From positions 2,111,001 to 2,175,000 of the forward strand of contig CAUJGJ010000444.1 of assembly GCA_963170055.1 (NCBI GenBank): 64,000 nucleotides of DNA, in the 5' to 3' direction. Within the stretch, counting starts at the first letter, position 1. Every line of letters begins with the position of its first letter. Below, piece after piece: positions 35,237 through 48,298 of this stretch. The notes below the pieces were generated by a model. It ran no database searches. It was not told where the DNA came from and was given only the letters and a program-made list of their open reading frames with translations. Made by a program: the position numbers and the translations under genes. The stretch comes from Halisarca cf. caerulea. Taxonomy: Eukaryota; Porifera; Demospongiae; Chondrillida; Halisarcidae.

Positions 35237-38200
35237 ATGGTGGGTACCACTCAACTTATTCTGTGGATGCTCACACTGTCCTTGCTGGTGAGCGATGGGG
35301 ATTCTGTACGTTCCATTGTTGTGGCTGGTTGGCGGGCTGCTCAACAAGCAGGTCATATCATTTGGAACCAAGAAAGCAGAATTCCCAATGTACTTCGCTG
35401 GAATAGTCTAACATCTGAATTGCATAAAACAAAGTGGGATCGTATTAAGAAGGCTTTTGAAACTGTGGCAGGCAGGCCTTCATTCCAAGGACCACACAGT
35501 GCAGTACAATTAGTAATGGAAGACAGAATTCCACCTAGTAAAGTTGCTGATATAGTTCATAACTGGGCAGTTGATGGTAACTCTTTGAGGAGCTTGTCTA
35601 TCCTTGCACCTAGACTTACCCTGGATTATGTGAAGGAAGTATTGAGAGCTTCGCAAGAGCATGCTTTGTTATCTGAAGTGAGTGGACAAGATGTCATCAA
35701 GGCAAGGGGTTCAACAGGACATGCTGTTTATGGAAGAATGGAACCTGGTGGATCCATTCAGTGGGGCTTGCCAGAAGGTAGTAGAGGTGTTCAATATGTT
35801 GCAAAACGTGGGCCTGATGGGAGTGTCACTACAGAGACCAACAGGGTTTCTAGTGGTGAGGCATACGTCAGACCACTAGGAGTTACAGACTATCCTCTTG
35901 GTGACAAAGGATCACAATCTATTTTGGGTTTTATAGATTTGTCCACTAACATTATACGTTATTACAACAGTGATGTTGTTTTTAGAGCACTCACCAAAGG
36001 CACTCAAAGCATTTTTGATCTTGTAGATGTACCTGCAGATTGGGGCAGTCGAGGAACACATAGAATTGTCAGATTCAAAGATGGCAATACTAAGACTGTT
36101 GAGGTGCGAGAATTCAGCAACCCAAATGATTTGCTTACAGAAATCAAGTACTGGGGAGAGAGAGGATTTAGGTATCCTCGTACAAAAGATAGCATTGTGA
36201 ATCCTGATGGTGAACCATTCACAGACAAACATGTATATCTAAGATACGGTGATTGGGTGTTAAGCATGAAGGTGGAATCTTCTACTAGCCATCCTTGGAG
36301 GATTAGCCCTTTTTATATTAACCTGGAAGGTGTAATAATCACTGAAGATCCCAGTAGTCCTTTCAATATCAAGAATGAACATGTTAAAGTTCCTGACATT
36401 AGAAGACATGCTTACAGAGACATACAACCTAAAACTGATGATCTCTTCTTTCGTAATGTGATTGACTTTTACACCGGAGTACAAACACCTATTCCCAGAG
36501 ACAGTCTTGCTAGTGCTTACAATGCAGAGGTTGGGGCTGCCATGTTTATTGTTGAGCCTATTCGTGACTGGCGTACTTTTATCACCAATCGAATGGCCCT
36601 GGACCTTTACCAACATGCTACTCTAAACAGATATGAGTTCTTTGAAACCCATCCTATGGGCAGAGGAGGAACAGGACCAGCTAAGTACAGTGGCTTCAGG
36701 GAGGACATTTGGGATGGAAGTCCTCCAAAAGGTTTTGACGTGGTCAAGTCACTGTTTGTTCAGAGCATGCATGCCTATTTTAGCAGATTTGTTGATAACA
36801 ATATCAGAGGAATGTTGGTAGATAATGATGGCTCTATTGCATCAGATGAAGAGCAGTTCGACATTTTCATAAAATCCACACGACAGTTACTTGATACAAG
36901 TCCTGATGAAAGGTCTTCTTTGTATCAACCCCCTTTACCACCTGATGGTTGTCTGAAACGTGCTGCAGGGGAATGTGCCATTTCTGATGATTTGTCTGAG
37001 CCCCCTTGGGATGCTAGGCCAGTGGAATCTCCCGAAATAGACACAACTCAAACCCAATTCGATACCTTCACTGAAAGTGAAGAGCATAGCTTGTCTCTAC
37101 GGACATCTATGGCCCTGCTCACAGACCAGATCACCATCAGCAAGGATATTGCACAGAATGTTAGGGAGAGAGAAGAAGCTACTGGTAAGACTTACCGAGT
37201 GGACCATGATTCAATTCGTGTGGAGAATGGTAAGCTGATGTTTGACCTCATTAAAGTGGAGAATCCCACAGAGACTGAATCCGTTGAAGATGAATTTGAT
37301 GAGTCCAACCTGGCCACAAAACAGATTCTTGATGAAACAGAAACCAAAGTTATGGGCATTTTGGATGAGCATGGAGAAGGCATCTTGAGATCTGCTGGAA
37401 AAGCACTTGGAATATATGGAACACTTCTCGGTCTCCAGGGCACAGTCAAAAGTTTTGAAGAAGGAGACAACACTGATGGTGCCATAGACCTTGCCATGAC
37501 GTTGCATGGGATAGGTGAATTGTCTGGTGTCAATCGTCTTGTCTACAGGGCTGCAGGGAGGGTTCTTGGTGCGGTAGTGAGAGGAAGTGTCAATCGTATA
37601 GCATCAGCCACTGAAAGCATAGTTGGTGAGGATGCTGCTAGTGCTGTATTGTCAGGAGGAGATGAACTGTTGTCTGCCGGAACTAGAGTAGGAGAGCTAG
37701 CAGAGGATATTCCAGTTGTAGGCACCGCATTTGGTATTTACAACATATATGAGGATTTGAAACAAGGCACACCTATTGGCTATGTGGACGCTGGTCTGGA
37801 CTCACTAATCACTGTTTTAGGTTTACTTGGTCCTGAAGCAGAACCAGTTGTCATCGTCCTCACAGTGATTAGAATGACCATTGACACCTTCTACTATGAT
37901 ATAAAGCGAGAAATTGACTCTCTCCCACCGGGTGCTTCAACTGGTGAGAAGATACTAGCAGTACTAAAAGGTATTTTGGATGCCTTAGGGGACATAGCTG
38001 ACACCATCACTGGTGGGATATTTACGTTTGCTGACAAATCAGACAAACTTGATGAGCAGTATGATAAGGATCAGGACTTCTTACAACAATTATCAGACTA
38101 CAATAACTACTTCACTGTTTCCAAAGAGAGTGGAAATGGATCAACTGCCATCAATTTTGCTGGTGGAAAAGAGTCTTGGAATGGAGGGGACATTGTGTTT

Positions 38201-41200
38201 GTGCTCAAGGATGACGGGACAGGAGACCTAACCATGACAACAACCAACACAGATGGTCAAGAGGTCAGATATGAAGAAGCTATCTCATTTGGTCCAAATG
38301 CCAATGACATCATCATGGGCATAGGGGAATCCCACACAGTTAATTTCAGAACGGAAAGTGTTAAAATCTTCTGGTTTATACCAGTGGACACAAAGCGTTT
38401 GATCTCTGGTCTTAATGATGACAGATCAACACTACACGGTTCCTACACTGGCAACAGCAGAGCCAACAGCTTCTTTTCTGTTCAAGAACTTCCTCCAGAC
38501 TCTGGTCTAAAGTACAACTTGGGGGATTACTTCTACCACCTCATAGGAGGTGATGGGGATGACATGTTCTACCTGGGACCCCAGCATGCTCTTGTAGAGG
38601 GAGGGCAGGGAGAAGATGTGTATTTTGCAAACTTCACCACCACATGGGCCACTCTCAACAACCACGCCCTTGACCAGAAGAATGACTATGTCATCATTCA
38701 GCATAACTACAATGAATTGAATCTAAGAAGATCTGGGGCTGATGTTGTCATCACTATTGATGGAACAGATTCATCAGTAGCTCCTAAACAGATTACTCTT
38801 CAAAACTGGTACCACAGTTCAGCCTATCAACACCTTACCATAAGGACTGAGGATGGTGTGCTGTTCAGAGTGACCACTGATGACCAAGGTCAGGCCCATC
38901 CTCTGCCCTTCACCCTCACTGCGGCAGGAAGTCCATTAGGCAGAACACTCAATGCCAGTGTGACTGCCTTCAAAACAGTTCATTATCTTGTTGGTTCTGA
39001 TCATGATGATACACTTGTGGGCAACTCTGGTCCCAACACTCTCATTGGAGGAGCGGGTAATGATGTGCTGACTGGAGGGCCTGGTAAGGACACCTACAAC
39101 ATTAAAGAAGACACTGGTGGTGACACTATCAACAACTACTCTGAAGACAAGCAGCAGGACAGTATGCTAATCCATGTCCAGTTTGCTGACATCACTGCCA
39201 GTAGAACAGGTCAAGACCTTGTGTTCTTAACTGCAACACTTCAAGTAGTCCTTCAAAACTGGTTCAAGGGAGAAGAATATCAGCACTGTGAGTTTATAAG
39301 TGAGGACTTCATTGTGTTTGAGGTCAACTCAACAGACCTTAGCACCATACCAATCATTTGGGAGTTGACTAGGCCTTCAAATGTGAACCCAAGCAGCAGT
39401 TCTGTTCTACAAAGAGTGCCGACTGTAATGGGATCTGATGGAGATGATAACATCACAGCAAATAGCAAGAACAACTACCTCATGGGAGGCAGTGGTGATG
39501 ATTTCATCAAAGGTGGGGAGGGTAGTGATGTGTATGTCATTCATCCCAACCAAGGACATGACCAGATTAACAATTTGGCTGCAGATCAGCAACAAGATCT
39601 TCTCTTATTTGGTACCACCTATAATGATGCAGAGATACTGCCAAACTTTGATGGAGAACACCTGAGGTTGGTCTCAAGCCAGAACATGTCAGTGACCATC
39701 TTAAACTGGTTCACTCTGAGTACATACCAGCATTTGACTGTTCGATCTGTGGATGGTGTAGAGTTTGCTCTTCCCAAGAACAAGACTACATTAAAAACAC
39801 CCATTGTGATAGATAAGTCTAGCTCAAAGCGATCACTTGTAGTGGACTTGAACAGAAGTGAGTTGTCTACTGTTCAGAGAGTGATTGGTTCTCAGACAAC
39901 TGACAGGATCATTGGAAACAGTCTCTCTAACTACATGGACCCTTCAGTGGGAGAGGCTGCTGAACTCATAGGCAAAGACGGTAGTGACACGTATGTTATC
40001 AAGTCGGGTTACGGACAGGTGGCAGTGTACAATGAAGCTGAGGATGGTCTTACAGATTCTGTCCTTTTTCTTGTTCCGTTTCATTCCATAACAGTTAGGA
40101 AAAGTGGTCCTTCTCTAGTTCTGGCCACATTGAATCCCACAAATGAAACTTCTATAACTCTGTTTGACTATATCTCATCCAACACCTCTCGTCACCTCAC
40201 AGTGACTACCAGTGATGGCTTCACCTTTGTCCTTCCACCCTCCAACAACTTCCAGCCTCTACCAATTGTCATGAACAGGTATAAAGACAACACAGGGCAG
40301 TTCATTAACCTTACTCATGATTCCTTGTCTTCTGTCATAACTGTCTATGGAGCCCAGCGCTACAGGAATCACATCTATGGTAACTCCTTCAACAACACTC
40401 TGGTAGGAGGTGATGTGGATGACTGCATTGATGGAGGGGAGGGTGATGATGTCATCAAAGGTGGAAAGGGGGCAGACAGGATAACTGGTGGAGAGGGACA
40501 CGACACTCTTGTTGGTGAGGGAGGGTACGACACTCTAGATGGTGGACCAGGCAATGACATCTTAGTTCCGGGACCTGGCAGCAACACTGTCATTGGGGGA
40601 GATGGTGTGGACACAGTCTTGTACGATGGTGACCCTTTCAATAGCACTGGAGTCACTGTGGACTTGTACAATGGTCTGGGTCACCACCCCACTGGACTGG
40701 ATACTCTGGAAGGGGTAGAAAATGTGTACGGAACACCTTTTGCTGATATCATGATCTCTTCTAGTTTAGATGACAATGTTCTCTCTGGAAGAGGTGGTGA
40801 TGATCATTTGATAGCATACTCTGCTTACAACATTCTCATTGGAGGGGAGGGACAGGACAAGTACAACCTTACCTATGCTCAAGGGACCAAAGTTATTGTT
40901 AACTTTGCCCATGATCTTCAACTGGATTTAGTGTACATGAGCTTTGTGGACAGTGGTGACTTGAGGTATCAGATCAGTGGAGATGACCTCATCATTCGCA
41001 AAGTCTCTGACCAGTACAGATCCCCACTGCTGCCAAAGAATATATGCAATGCTTCCGGGAACTCTTTCAATTCTACTCATATTTCCTCGATTGTTACTAG
41101 CAACACTTCCAATTCCTCAAGCTCTTCAAGATTTATCCCAGATAGAAGCTATCCACTGGAAATCTACCCCACTGATGCTGGAGGAAACCCAATGAATAGG

Positions 41201-44200
41201 TATGAACACAATTAAGCATGCAAAGGCAGTTTTAGGTCAGATCACAATTTGTTTACTCTGTGTTTGTAAGAGTTCATCATGCATGCACATGTATGTGCAA
41301 CATGCTCTTATCCTGAAACTAATTGTACAGTGAAACATCTGTAATCCAACACATCTATAATCCAACATTCTCTGCAATCTGACACAATTTTATTGCCCAC
41401 TAAGTGTCAGATTATAGAGGTTCCACTGTATATTGATAAGTATGATAATTTGTAGTCTCGTTTTCCATTTACAAATTATTGTTTGTCGTTTTAATCTTGT
41501 TGCTTTTTGCATAAATTGTATTTTATTTTTCTTATTTAGCTCCACAGAGCCTTATCCTTCTGCTGGGTTCTGTGAGGCTTACGACACCCTCTTCCCAACA
41601 GTGCTGCTGAAGGACTGGTTTAAAGGAGAGGAGTACCAGCATCTGGTCATCCACACTAGAGACTGTGTGCTGAGTCTGGACTACCTGAAGAGACAGCCCA
41701 CTCCTGTCTACTGTCACCTACTGGGACATTGTCTGGAGGTTGTATTCGACCAAACCAATAGTTCGGATTACAAGGAAACTTACTGGCCATGTTCAAGTGA
41801 GAATTTTTTATACTGTTTGATGCAAACAATGCAGAAAATTTGGATTGCACATGGTACAATAATGTATGTACATAGTTATAAATCTAATACAGTATGTTAC
41901 CATCTACCTTTAAATTAATTAGTTGTGTTGAATTATACTGATAGTCCCATGCTTTGGCTTTCTTGTATATTCATTATGAATGTGGAGTTAGTGCTGTACA
42001 TAATGTATATCCCCTTTTTGCAGACCCAAAATCTACAGAAAAATTGTTGTTGGTAAGATTCGCATGGATGCTTTTTGTGTTATTGACTATTTGATGTCAA
42101 GCTTCCTACGATCCTTGATTCTTCTCTATTTCTTCTCCCAACAGGCTGTTTCTGTAGCTGTTCCTGTGGTCCTGTTTCTGCTGGCTTTGATAGTGGTCAT
42201 GATAGTCATGGGTGAGGACTAACTCTTTGCGTATGTTTGTGGTTTTATGCCTACAATCACATCACAACATATGTATATATATATACTCTAACCCAGGGCA
42301 ATTCAATAATCCAACATTCTCCGGCTCTAATCCTATACCATGGTCTGATAGGCAATCACCATACAAGTCTATTCTAAATAGTGCTCCATAATCAAACACT
42401 TTGTTAGTTGTCCATACAGTGTTCATCATATTATTTCTATTGTTTCCATTGTAATCGATTCCTAATTGGATGGTTAATTTGTCTTGAATCCAAAGAAAGG
42501 CTTGCAATGGCAATAGAAACAGTGGGGATTACCTGATAAATCATAGATATTTGCCTGCATGCCCCAAATACTTTTAGGCTTTGTTTTATAAAATAAATAT
42601 AAAACATTAATTTTTACAGTGATATTATAATCCAGGCACTATTTAATTAAAATCTGTAGCTCTGTTTCTGTCAGATCAATGCAGAGTAGAGAATAATATT
42701 ATGTTCAGTAAAAGCTCGATAATTCAAATCAGTATATATTTCAAATATGTGTGTTATTCAAACCATTACACAGAGTACCATTTGTATTCACTGAGTATTA
42801 AAGATGTCTTCGTAATTCAAATGTGTGGATAAGTCAAACAAATTGGCAGGCTCTGAGCTGGTTTGAATTATCGAGATTTTACTATTGTGTTTAATGAAAA
42901 ATGGAGGACCAAGTTGGGAAGTTGGGAAAATTGCTACTCTACATGCACTCTGGTCTCAGCAGCTCCATACTCGGGGATAGTAATTTGCTGAGTTCTTTGA
43001 GTGTCACTGAGTATTTGAGCACTGCAGCATCCCTTTATTAAGATTGATCAATACAAGTTGTATTGAGATTGCTGATGACTCACAGCAATAGTGTATCACA
43101 GAAATACATAACTGTATATACGGTAATTGGTACTGAAAAGTAAATGTAGGGCAACTCGATCCTGAGCAAACTTGTTCAGCATAATGAGCCAAATGTTGAG
43201 CATCATACTCTTTGCCCTGACGCATAATATGTGAGTATATACAGATAATGCACTGTACAATAAGCACACCATTGATATCCCGTGCTGTTTAAGTCCTTCC
43301 GGTTTAAATGTAAATTTGACATATTAGAAATTGCATCAGTTTTCAATATAAATGGTAACTGTGCAGCTAAGGTGCCATGTCAACTGTTTTCTCCACTGGA
43401 TAAACCCTTCTCCTTACAAGAAACTGAAATTTAGCTAAAGCTGTGACTCGCTGTGCTGTGATGAGACATTTTTCAGACCAAGTTCAAAGTCAACCATATG
43501 CATACAGTGTTGTGGCATAATAGCACAAATTGTTTCCAGATGTTATCATGTTCTGGCTGGACTCTGAAAGCTGAAATTTAAGTCCACAGTATATCCAATT
43601 TTGCTAGAGCAACCTTGGAAGGTTCATGTAGTTGTGAAAGTTGTTAGATCATGTTGTTGGATAGTGAAAAGTTTGTTGGACTATTGTTAAACGCGTCTAT
43701 GACAATTCATCAGTTGTAATCAACAGTTCTCTTCACAGATTATTCAACTGTGCAACGTTTCACCCTTCACGGGCTTCTTCAGGCACAAATACTACAAAAC
43801 TCAATAACTCAATAATTGGCTATAACTAAGGATTACCCTATTGGCCAAGGAAATTGATCAATAGGGTAACGGATGGAAAAAACTATTGTATGTCCCTAAT
43901 AATGGAGTCCCATACTGGGCTCAGGGGGTATCCTGAATCCAGGTTGTAACTCCTGCTCCTCTTGATATGAATGCTCTCTTTGATTCTCCTCTCCTTCACT
44001 CTCTTCTCTCTGTTTAGTTTTTAGTAATAGTTTAATTTATAGTAAAAATAGTATAATAGTATAGTATAGTATAGTATAGTAATAGTAATTATATAATAGT
44101 ATAGTATAGTATAGTATAATAGTTTAGTAATAGTTTTAATAGTTTTTTCCATCCGTTACCCTATTGGTCAATTTCCTTGGCCAATAGGGTAATCCTTAGT

Positions 44201-45392
44201 TATAGCCAATTATTGAGTTATTGAGTTTTGTATTATTTGTGCCTGAAGAAGCCCATGAAGGGTGAAACGTTGCACAGTTGAATAATCTGTGAAGAGAACT
44301 GTTGATTACAACTGATGAATTGTCATAGACGTGTTTAACAATAGTCCAACAAACTTTTCACTTGGAAGGTTCCTGTATCACATATAATTCATGTACCTCA
44401 CTGCTATAGGATAAGGTACGTAGGATACCTTCTTTACAGATATTACTGTTATGATTCAATTGGTAATATTTTGGGTGATTTATAAAACATATTTGTGCAT
44501 GGAGGTCTTTTACATGATTTGCTATGTTACATTTGGTCCATGTATATGTGCATTTGTATTCCAGCCAGCTGTGATCCACGTTTATACTTAAGCGTACAAA
44601 TATGGGTCACAGCAGGCTGGACTAGTGTATTTGTTACAGTAGCTTTATGGCATTTAGTGTGTCAATACATCTTTCATAAGTGTCATCAGACTCTAGGTGC
44701 CGTTCCCAACTCTTAACATATGTTATGTATGCTACACATAATGTTGTTCAGCATAGCACAAATTAAAGTGAATTATTGTACATAGGTTGCTGTGTGATTA
44801 GACTAAGAAGGACCAAACCTGATTCCATACCAAGTCCTACTGAGTCTAAAGATGCGGAAACAAAGACATGTAGTGAAGATGAAGTGAGTTTGGTTCATGC
44901 AATGTATGTGTACATATGTAGCCATTGGCTAAAGGCCTTCCCTGAATAAATAAGCTTGCCTAACCTATATACCTACCTAATATTGTTACAGTAACTGTTC
45001 CGAAATCAATATTGTCTCTTACAAGAATAGATTAATCTTTGCATCGTTTGTCCAGGGTATAAAGGAATTTTTTAAATCCATAATAATGTATCTAGTATAT
45101 AAGACAGCTGTGTTGGTTGTTGTAAGCTTTGTGTAATGTGATCCAAACACAGCTTCCTTCATGAGCAGCTTCACTGTCACACACAGAGTGACTTATTGTA
45201 CATGTAACTACTGTACTTGCTTCAAAATACAAATCATACCATATATACAGTGTATATTATATTAGTGTGTTTGTGTATTAACAATCATAATATAATGTAT
45301 AATTACTATATAATAGTGTATATCCTTTTCTTTAGGTCATTCACGAGCGACCTCTGAGTGTGAAGTTGTCTGAAATGCCCAAGGATGACTAA
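35237..45392 (+). CDS. Copy B: large RTX-repeat type I membrane protein (intact)
   Basis: Six exons join without a break into 2,156 residues: 35237-41199, 41540-41796, 42024-42052, 42145-42211, 44786-44883 and 45336-45392 (stop TAA). All introns are GT-AG and phases agree. ATG at 35237 is chosen because it opens a signal peptide and follows a splice acceptor shared with A and C. Order: signal peptide (1-25), unrecognised N-terminal region (about 26-790), hydrophobic segment (about 800-890), RTX repeats mixed with NWF..YQHL units (about 1096-1876), a Ser/Thr/Asn-rich stalk, a five-cysteine module in exon 2 with a last KDWFKGEEYQHL unit, TM helix 2084-2106 (AVSVAVPVVLFLLALIVVMI) and a tail starting GCCVIRLRRTK. 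RTX repeats bind calcium in secreted bacterial proteins. A calcium-stabilised surface receptor or adhesin is inferred; function is otherwise unknown. The 6-kb intronless exon points to capture of a bacterial-type gene. Confidence 0.85.
38524..40863 (+). other. RTX (hemolysin-type calcium-binding) repeat region of copy B
   Basis: GGxGxDxxx nonapeptides occur in four clusters: residues about 1096-1131 (weak), 1267-1286 (LIGGAGNDVLTGGPGKDTY), 1398-1432 (YLMGGSGDDFIKGGEGSDVY), and the main array 1717-1795 (GGEGDDVIKGGKGADRITGG and onward), with a last pair at 1844-1876. Between clusters are units of the form (V/I)xLxNWxxxxxYQHLxxxxxDGxxF, at about 1186, 1337, 1486 and, more divergent, 1639. In bacterial RTX proteins a similar NWF...DG unit (HCBP-related) flanks the repeats. 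The parallel beta-roll of these repeats folds around calcium. Confidence 0.85.
41328..41428. mobile_element. Tigger-like MITE in intron 1 of copy B
   Basis: cagtgaaacatctgtaatcc and agattatagaggttccactg are inverted, with TA on each side. Length 101 bp. Confidence 0.7.
42706..42883. mobile_element. MITE in intron 4 of copy B
   Basis: cagtaaaagctcgataattc pairs with gaattatcgagattttact. The interior repeats attcaaa. It is a different subfamily from the other Tigger-like copies. Confidence 0.65.
43614..44372. mobile_element. Second Penelope-like foldback element, 12-bp target duplication, hammerhead-like core, empty site in paralogue
   Basis: cttggaaggttc flanks the element on both sides (43614-43625 and 44361-44372). 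Arms of about 225 bp (about 43664-43890 and 44138-44360) are nearly perfect inverted copies around an AT-rich core with a (TAGTA)n run. Each arm carries ctgaaga, a GCCC/GGGT stem and gaaac (44243-44268 on plus, mirrored at 43757-43782 on minus), like a hammerhead core whose variable position 7 is A. The duplicated intron downstream lacks the insert at gcttgaaaggttc near 47008-47020, giving an empty site. Confidence 0.68.
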
Positions 45393-47095
45393 CTGTACTT
45401 GGCACATAACTGCAAACTATAATGACCTTAATTTGCAAGCAATGTGTATTAATTAAATCATTGACAAATAGTGTTGCACAGTACACCGATGTTTAGTAAT
45501 ACTGACAATATGAACTTTAAGCGGTATTACCATCGTGCTTAAGTCCTGCAGTTTAACATGATCAAATGGTCAGCCCACGGGTTGTAATGATGTATAACCT
45601 GCTGTACTTAGAAAATCTGGTTTACTGAGAGCCATTAAAATTATGCTGCACTCCCTTATTGCTAAACCCATAGCCAACACCACTGCTAAAGTATGGAAGT
45701 TTTTGGATTTCTCTGCTGACCTAAAAAAGTCAATTGCAGGTTTCATGGCTAATTCAAACATTGTATGTAGTTCTAAATACAGTATGTTACCATCTACATT
45801 TGTGTTGCATTATAATGATAGTCCCATGCTTTGGTTTTCTTGTATGTATTCATTATGAATGTGGAGTTAGTGCTGTACATAATGTATATCCCCTTTTTGC
45901 AGACCCAAAATCTACAGAAAATTGTTATTGGTAATTTTCGCATGGATGCTTTTGGTGTTATTGGCTATTTGATGTCAAGCTTTTCATAAGATCCTTGATT
46001 CTTCTTGATTTCTTCTCCCAACAGGCTGTTTCTGTAGCTGTTACCGTGGTCCTGTTTCTGTTGGCTTTGATAGTGGTCATGATAGTCATGGGTGAGGACT
46101 AACTCTTTGTGTATGTTGGTGGTTGATCACATCACAACATAGTGTATGGGCCGGGACTCTCTAATCCAGCATTCTCCAGCTCTGTTTCTGTCAGATCAAT
46201 GCAGAGTATAGAATAATATTATGCATTATGTTCAATGAAAAAAAGGGGTCCCGGACCAAATCAGGAAGTTGGGATAATTGCTATTCTACACTCTGGTCTC
46301 AACAGCTCAATACTCTGGGATAGTAATTAGTTGAGTCCTTTCAGTCACTGAATATTGGAGCACCGCAGCATCCCTTTATCAAGTTATGCAATTCTCTATT
46401 AAGCACTTAGCTAAATATGTCAAAATCCATATTGATCAGTACAAGTTGTGTTGAGATTGTTGATGACTTACAGTGATAGTGAATCTTATCTATATAGAAA
46501 TACATTATTATAACTGTGTATAATAATACAGTAATTGGTACTAAAAAGAGAAATTGTATAGGACAATTTCTGAGCAAATTAAACTTGATCAGCATAACGA
46601 GCCAAAATTTAATGTTGAGCATAGTGCCCTCTTCCCTAGCACATAATATGTGTGTATACAGATAATGCACTGTACAATAAGCACACCATTGATATCCCAT
46701 GCTGCTTATGTACTTCTAATTTAAATGCAAATTTGACATATTAGGATGCACTATAGATTTCAACATGAAAGGTTAACTGTGTAGCCAAGGTGCCTTTTTA
46801 ATTGTTTTCTGTACTGGCAAAAATCTTTCTCTTTACAAGAAACTCAAATTTTAAATTAGTTAAAGCTGTGACTCGATTTATGTGTTGTGGTGAGGCTCTT
46901 TATCAGATTAGGTTCAAAGTCAACCATGCGGTGTTGTGGCATAATGCACAAATGACTGGACTCTAGACGCTCAAATTTAAGTCACAATTATTTTGCTAGA
47001 GCAAGCTTGAAAGGTTCATTTATCACCTATAATTTATGCACCTCGTGTACTGCTATAGGATAAGGTAGGATATACCTCCTTTGCAGATTTTGCTA

Positions 47096-47274
47096 CAGTG
47101 GAACACTCTTAATAGCATACTCCTGGGACCGGTAAAAAGTATTCCTATATCCTAAATATTCCATTATCCAGAATGAAAGGTATTGGTTTTATATACGTAC
47201 AATTGGTCTTAGAAACTTTATCCCATTATCCGCAATATTCCTTCAAGTGCTGTGCTATTAACAGTGTTTCACTG
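47096..47274. mobile_element. Tigger-like MITE in the duplicated segment
   Basis: cagtggaacactcttaat and attaacagtgtttcactg, flanked by TA (47094-47095 and 47275-47276). It is absent from the matching place in the parent copy, so it inserted after the duplication. Confidence 0.7.
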
Positions 47275-48198
47275 TATTGTGTTTAATTGGTAGAATTTTG
47301 TGTGATTTGTAATTCATGTTAGTGGGAAGTCTTTTATATGGTTTGCTATATTACATTTGGTCCATGATGTATATGTGTATTTGTAGCTTTATGGTATTTT
47401 GTGTGTCAATACAACTTTCATAAGTGTCATCAGACTCTTGGTGCCGTTCCCAACTCCTAACATATGTTACTGCACATACGCATATTTTGCTCATGCTGTT
47501 TGGCATTACAAAGTGAATTATCTTATATACATAGGCTGCTGTGTGATTAGATTAAGAAGGACCAAAGCTGATTCCATACCAAGTCCTACTAAATCTAAAG
47601 ATGTGGAAACGAAGACATAATATAGTGAAGATAAAGTGAGTTTGGTTCATGCAATGCATGTGATGTATATGAATATTGTTACAGTAACTGTTCAAAAATC
47701 AATATAGTCTCTTCCAAGAAAAGATTTATCTTTGCATAACTGGTTCAGGGTATAAAAGAAATTCTTCAATCAAATAAAGTATCTAGCATAAGATACGTAG
47801 CAGTTAAATTTTTGTGTCAGTTGTAACAGTTGTAAGCTTTGTGTACAGCACGTGATGCAAACAAAGTTTCCCTCATTAGCAGCTTCACCGAGTGACTTAT
47901 TGTGACTATTGTACTTGCTTCAACATACAAATCACACATGCAGTCTAGCACACTTCTTGTGTATAACGTCAGAAGAGAAGACGTCAGATTTAAGAACATG
48001 CAATTATTCCTACACTGAAGGGCACCTATGTCTACATACGTAAGATGTACACACTCTATAATTTGGTGACTGTATGTAATTAAGGATAGTAGCTGAGTGC
48101 TCATTTCTATAGTGTAATTCAGCATCATAATATGGAGCAGGTAGCTCTACAAATGATAATAACAATTATGATATATACAATGTATTATAATATTATTA

Positions 48199-48298
<100 letters not shown>

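Noticed and set aside
36260..36616. Antisense frames repeated at the same place in A, B and C
   Set aside because: They are shadows of the conserved sense coding sequence, with no independent signals.
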